Below are positions 62,196-64,000 of a stretch of 64,000 nt of DNA, one piece after another (the stretch's first letter is position 1; each line of letters begins with the position of its first letter). The notes beneath the pieces are model-generated. The model was not told the origin of the DNA, searched no databases, and saw only the letters and a list, made by a program, of their open reading frames with translations. This DNA is from Propionicicella superfundia DSM 22317 (GTDB taxonomy: Bacteria; Actinomycetota; Actinomycetes; Propionibacteriales; Propionibacteriaceae). The stretch covers positions 363,501-427,500 of the forward strand of contig NZ_KE384020.1 of assembly GCF_000423465.1 (NCBI RefSeq), given 5' to 3'. The translations under genes and the position numbers were made by a program.

Positions 62196-63743
62196 GTGGA
62201 TCAGCAAGGTGAACTTTCCCGTCCGGACGCAGTCCCCGCCGCAGCGCGCCAAGCGGGTGCCGTGACCACGGAGGTTCCGGAGCCGCCGGCAGCGGCTCCC
62301 CGGCGCAGAACAACACGTTCCCGTGCGAAGGCCGAGGTTGCGCTCGAGGTCGTCAGCGCACCCGAGGAATCCGCCGAGTCGACCGCCGCGCCGGCGTCGC
62401 GGCGACAGACGCCCAAGAAGAAGGCCGCCGGGGACGCGACACCGGCCCGCCGCACGCGATCGAAGGCCACGGCGGCCGAGGATACGCAGGCGAAGCCCAA
62501 GACCACACGGAAGCGCACGTCGAAGAAGGTCCAGCCGGCATCCGCGGAGGATGCGGCGGCGGGCGCTTCCGGGCCCGACGGCGAGGGCAAGGGCGGGCCC
62601 ACCGTCCAGGAGGTCCTCACGAAGGGAACGGCGGCTGTCGAGTTCGAGCGCGACGGCAACGACGTCGTGTTGAAGATGGGTGGCAAGAAGCGCAGTCTCG
62701 ACGACGTGGACGACTCCACCTTCGAGCCGGCCCAGGAGGCGACGCTGGAGAAGGAGCTCACAGAGGACCAGGGCTTCAGCCTGTCCGACGCCGACGACGC
62801 CGACGAGCCCGAGCAGCAGGTGATGGCGGCGGGCGCCACGGCCGATCCGGTCAAGGACTACTTGAAGCAGATCGGCAAGGTCGCCCTTCTCAACGCCGAG
62901 CAGGAGGTACACCTCGCGAAGCGGATCGAGGCGGGTCTCTTCGCCGAGGAGCGACTCGCCTCCGACGACGAGACCCCGGGCGACGACGTCCCCGACCTCG
63001 AATGGATCGTCCAGGACGGACGCCGCGCGAAGAACCACTTGCTGGAGGCGAACCTTCGGCTGGTCGTGTCGCTCGCCAAGCGGTACACGGGTCGAGGCAT
63101 GCTCTTCCTCGACCTCATCCAGGAGGGGAACCTGGGCCTCATCCGCGCGGTCGAGAAGTTCGACTACACGAAGGGCTACAAGTTCTCGACCTATGCGACG
63201 TGGTGGATCAAGCAGGCCATCACGCGTGCCATGGCCGACCAGGCACGTACGATCCGCATCCCCGTCCACATGGTCGAGGTGATCAACAAGCTCGCCCGTG
63301 TCCAGCGGCAGATGCTGCAGGATCTCGGCCGTGAACCCACTCCCGAGGAGTTGGCCAAGGAACTCGACATGACGGCCGAGAAGGTCGTCGAGGTGCAGAA
63401 GTACGGGCGCGAGCCGATCTCGCTGCACACTCCGCTGGGTGAGGACGGCGACTCCGAGTTCGGTGATCTCATCGAGGACTCCGAGGCCGTCGTTCCGGCC
63501 GAGGCCGTCAACTTCACGCTGCTGCAGGAGCAATTGCACGATGTCCTCGACACACTCTCCGAGCGTGAGGCGGGCGTGGTGTCGATGCGGTTCGGCCTGA
63601 CGGACGGGCAGCCCAAGACACTCGACGAGATCGGCAAGGTGTACGGCGTGACGCGCGAGCGCATCCGGCAGATCGAGTCGAAGACGATGAGCAAGCTGCG
63701 CCACCCGTCGCGATCGCAGGTTCTGCGCGACTACCTCGACTGA
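62196..63743 (+). CDS. sigA: primary RNA polymerase sigma factor SigA (RpoD/HrdB)
   Basis: A 515-residue housekeeping sigma factor. The first 150 residues are low-complexity, rich in lysine, alanine and acidic residues (SRAKAE, TPKKKA, RKRTSKK), in place of a normal region 1.1, as in other actinobacteria. Region 1.2 is [16 protein letters not shown], region 2 [38 protein letters not shown], and region 4 [20 protein letters not shown]. The GTG at 62196 follows CGAGAGG and gives the start MDQQGELS; further upstream the frame is open but unlike protein. Confidence 0.95.
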   Translation: MDQQGELSRPDAVPAAARQAGAVTTEVPEPPAAAPRRRTTRSRAKAEVALEVVSAPEESAESTAAPASRRQTPKKKAAGDATPARRTRSKATAAEDTQAKPKTTRKRTSKKVQPASAEDAAAGASGPDGEGKGGPTVQEVLTKGTAAVEFERDGNDVVLKMGGKKRSLDDVDDSTFEPAQEATLEKELTEDQGFSLSDADDADEPEQQVMAAGATADPVKDYLKQIGKVALLNAEQEVHLAKRIEAGLFAEERLASDDETPGDDVPDLEWIVQDGRRAKNHLLEANLRLVVSLAKRYTGRGMLFLDLIQEGNLGLIRAVEKFDYTKGYKFSTYATWWIKQAITRAMADQARTIRIPVHMVEVINKLARVQRQMLQDLGREPTPEELAKELDMTAEKVVEVQKYGREPISLHTPLGEDGDSEFGDLIEDSEAVVPAEAVNFTLLQEQLHDVLDTLSEREAGVVSMRFGLTDGQPKTLDEIGKVYGVTRERIRQIESKTMSKLRHPSRSQVLRDYLD

Positions 63744-63793
63744 GAGCGCAGCGCCCGCCGATCGACATCGCCGCCCGGGGACGCTTCCGCGTC

Positions 63794-63835
63794 CTGTGGT
63801 CCGGTCCTTGTGGTCCGGCCCTTGTGGTCCGGTCG
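63794..63835 (+). repeat. 14-bp tandem repeat x3 after sigA
   Basis: Three near-identical units at 63794, 63808 and 63822: YTGTGGTCCGGYCC with the last unit ending in CG. A fourth partial copy (CTGCGGTCCGGG) follows about 10 bp on. It lies in the 257-bp non-coding end of the window. I see no gene there. Confidence 0.8.
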
Positions 63836-64000
63836 GTTCGGTCCTGCGGTCCGGGGATCGGTGCCGTTCGCAACCACCCGCCTCGCAAGCTCGGCGGGGG
63901 CCAGTCCCGTCCACGCTCACGGCACCGACCTCCCGGACCGCAGGACCAGGGGTGCGGCTGGGCGGAGGTCCGGGTTTTCCATGCTCTCGGTGGCGTTCCC

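Overview
The window is about 70% G+C, has densely packed genes with many 4-base start/stop overlaps, and carries a typical actinobacterial gene set: clgR, DUF3046 next to recA, sigH with its zinc anti-sigma partner, SecA2, NrdR with B12-dependent NrdJ, and divergent sigA/sigB. Gene order (recA-recX-rny-miaB-miaA-dapF-hflX-dinG-lexA-nrdR-nrdJ and aroA-rsgA beside yedK-sigH-rsrA) points to chromosomal core of a free-living actinomycete, possibly from the Propionibacteriales. The family-level placement is inference. I see no rRNA, tRNA, CRISPR, transposase or phage gene.

Layout. 0-4 kb: end of leuD, then hupB and the plsC-ddl-thiL operon. 4-10.2 kb: ftsK, a DUF4253 gene, rimO-pgsA-cinA and clgR. 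10.2-13.3 kb: an insertion-like segment with a lower-GC lipoprotein gene, a 650-bp gene-free stretch and a displaced gpsA. 13.4-18.7 kb: DUF3046, recA-recX, rny-miaB. 18.9-24.9 kb: a tiny MT0933-like gene, miaA-dapF-hflX, an alkyltransferase-like gene and dinG. 24.9-30 kb: lexA divergent from a small SOS-controlled membrane protein, then nrdR-nrdJ. 30-34.5 kb: secA2 and an S9 peptidase. 34.7-39.7 kb: a complete five-gene peptide/nickel-type ABC importer. 39.7-43.6 kb: hisN, rsgA, aroA and a DoxX protein on the minus strand. 43.7-45.4 kb: yedK, sigH-rsrA. 45.5-53.6 kb: membrane and accessory genes, ending in a fused acyl-CoA-reductase-like/HAD protein. 53.8-60.9 kb: hrpA, a probable zinc-regulated AztD-like lipoprotein, a PAC2 protein and tesB. 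61-63.7 kb: sigB and sigA, divergent.

How it works together. Three 16-bp LexA operators (recA, lexA, and the small membrane protein beside lexA) define a local SOS circuit; recX, alkyltransferase-like, DinG, YedK and NrdRJ functions lie around it. Three promoters of the form GGAAY-N17/18-CGTT precede clgR, sigH and sigB, suggesting a sigma-H thiol/heat-stress cascade contained in this one window. sigH appears to have two promoters that would give two N-terminal isoforms. A palindrome between the -35 and -10 of the AztD-like gene looks like a Zur site. At least a dozen genes have a -10-like hexamer only 6-9 nt before their start codon, so leaderless mRNAs are probably common here.
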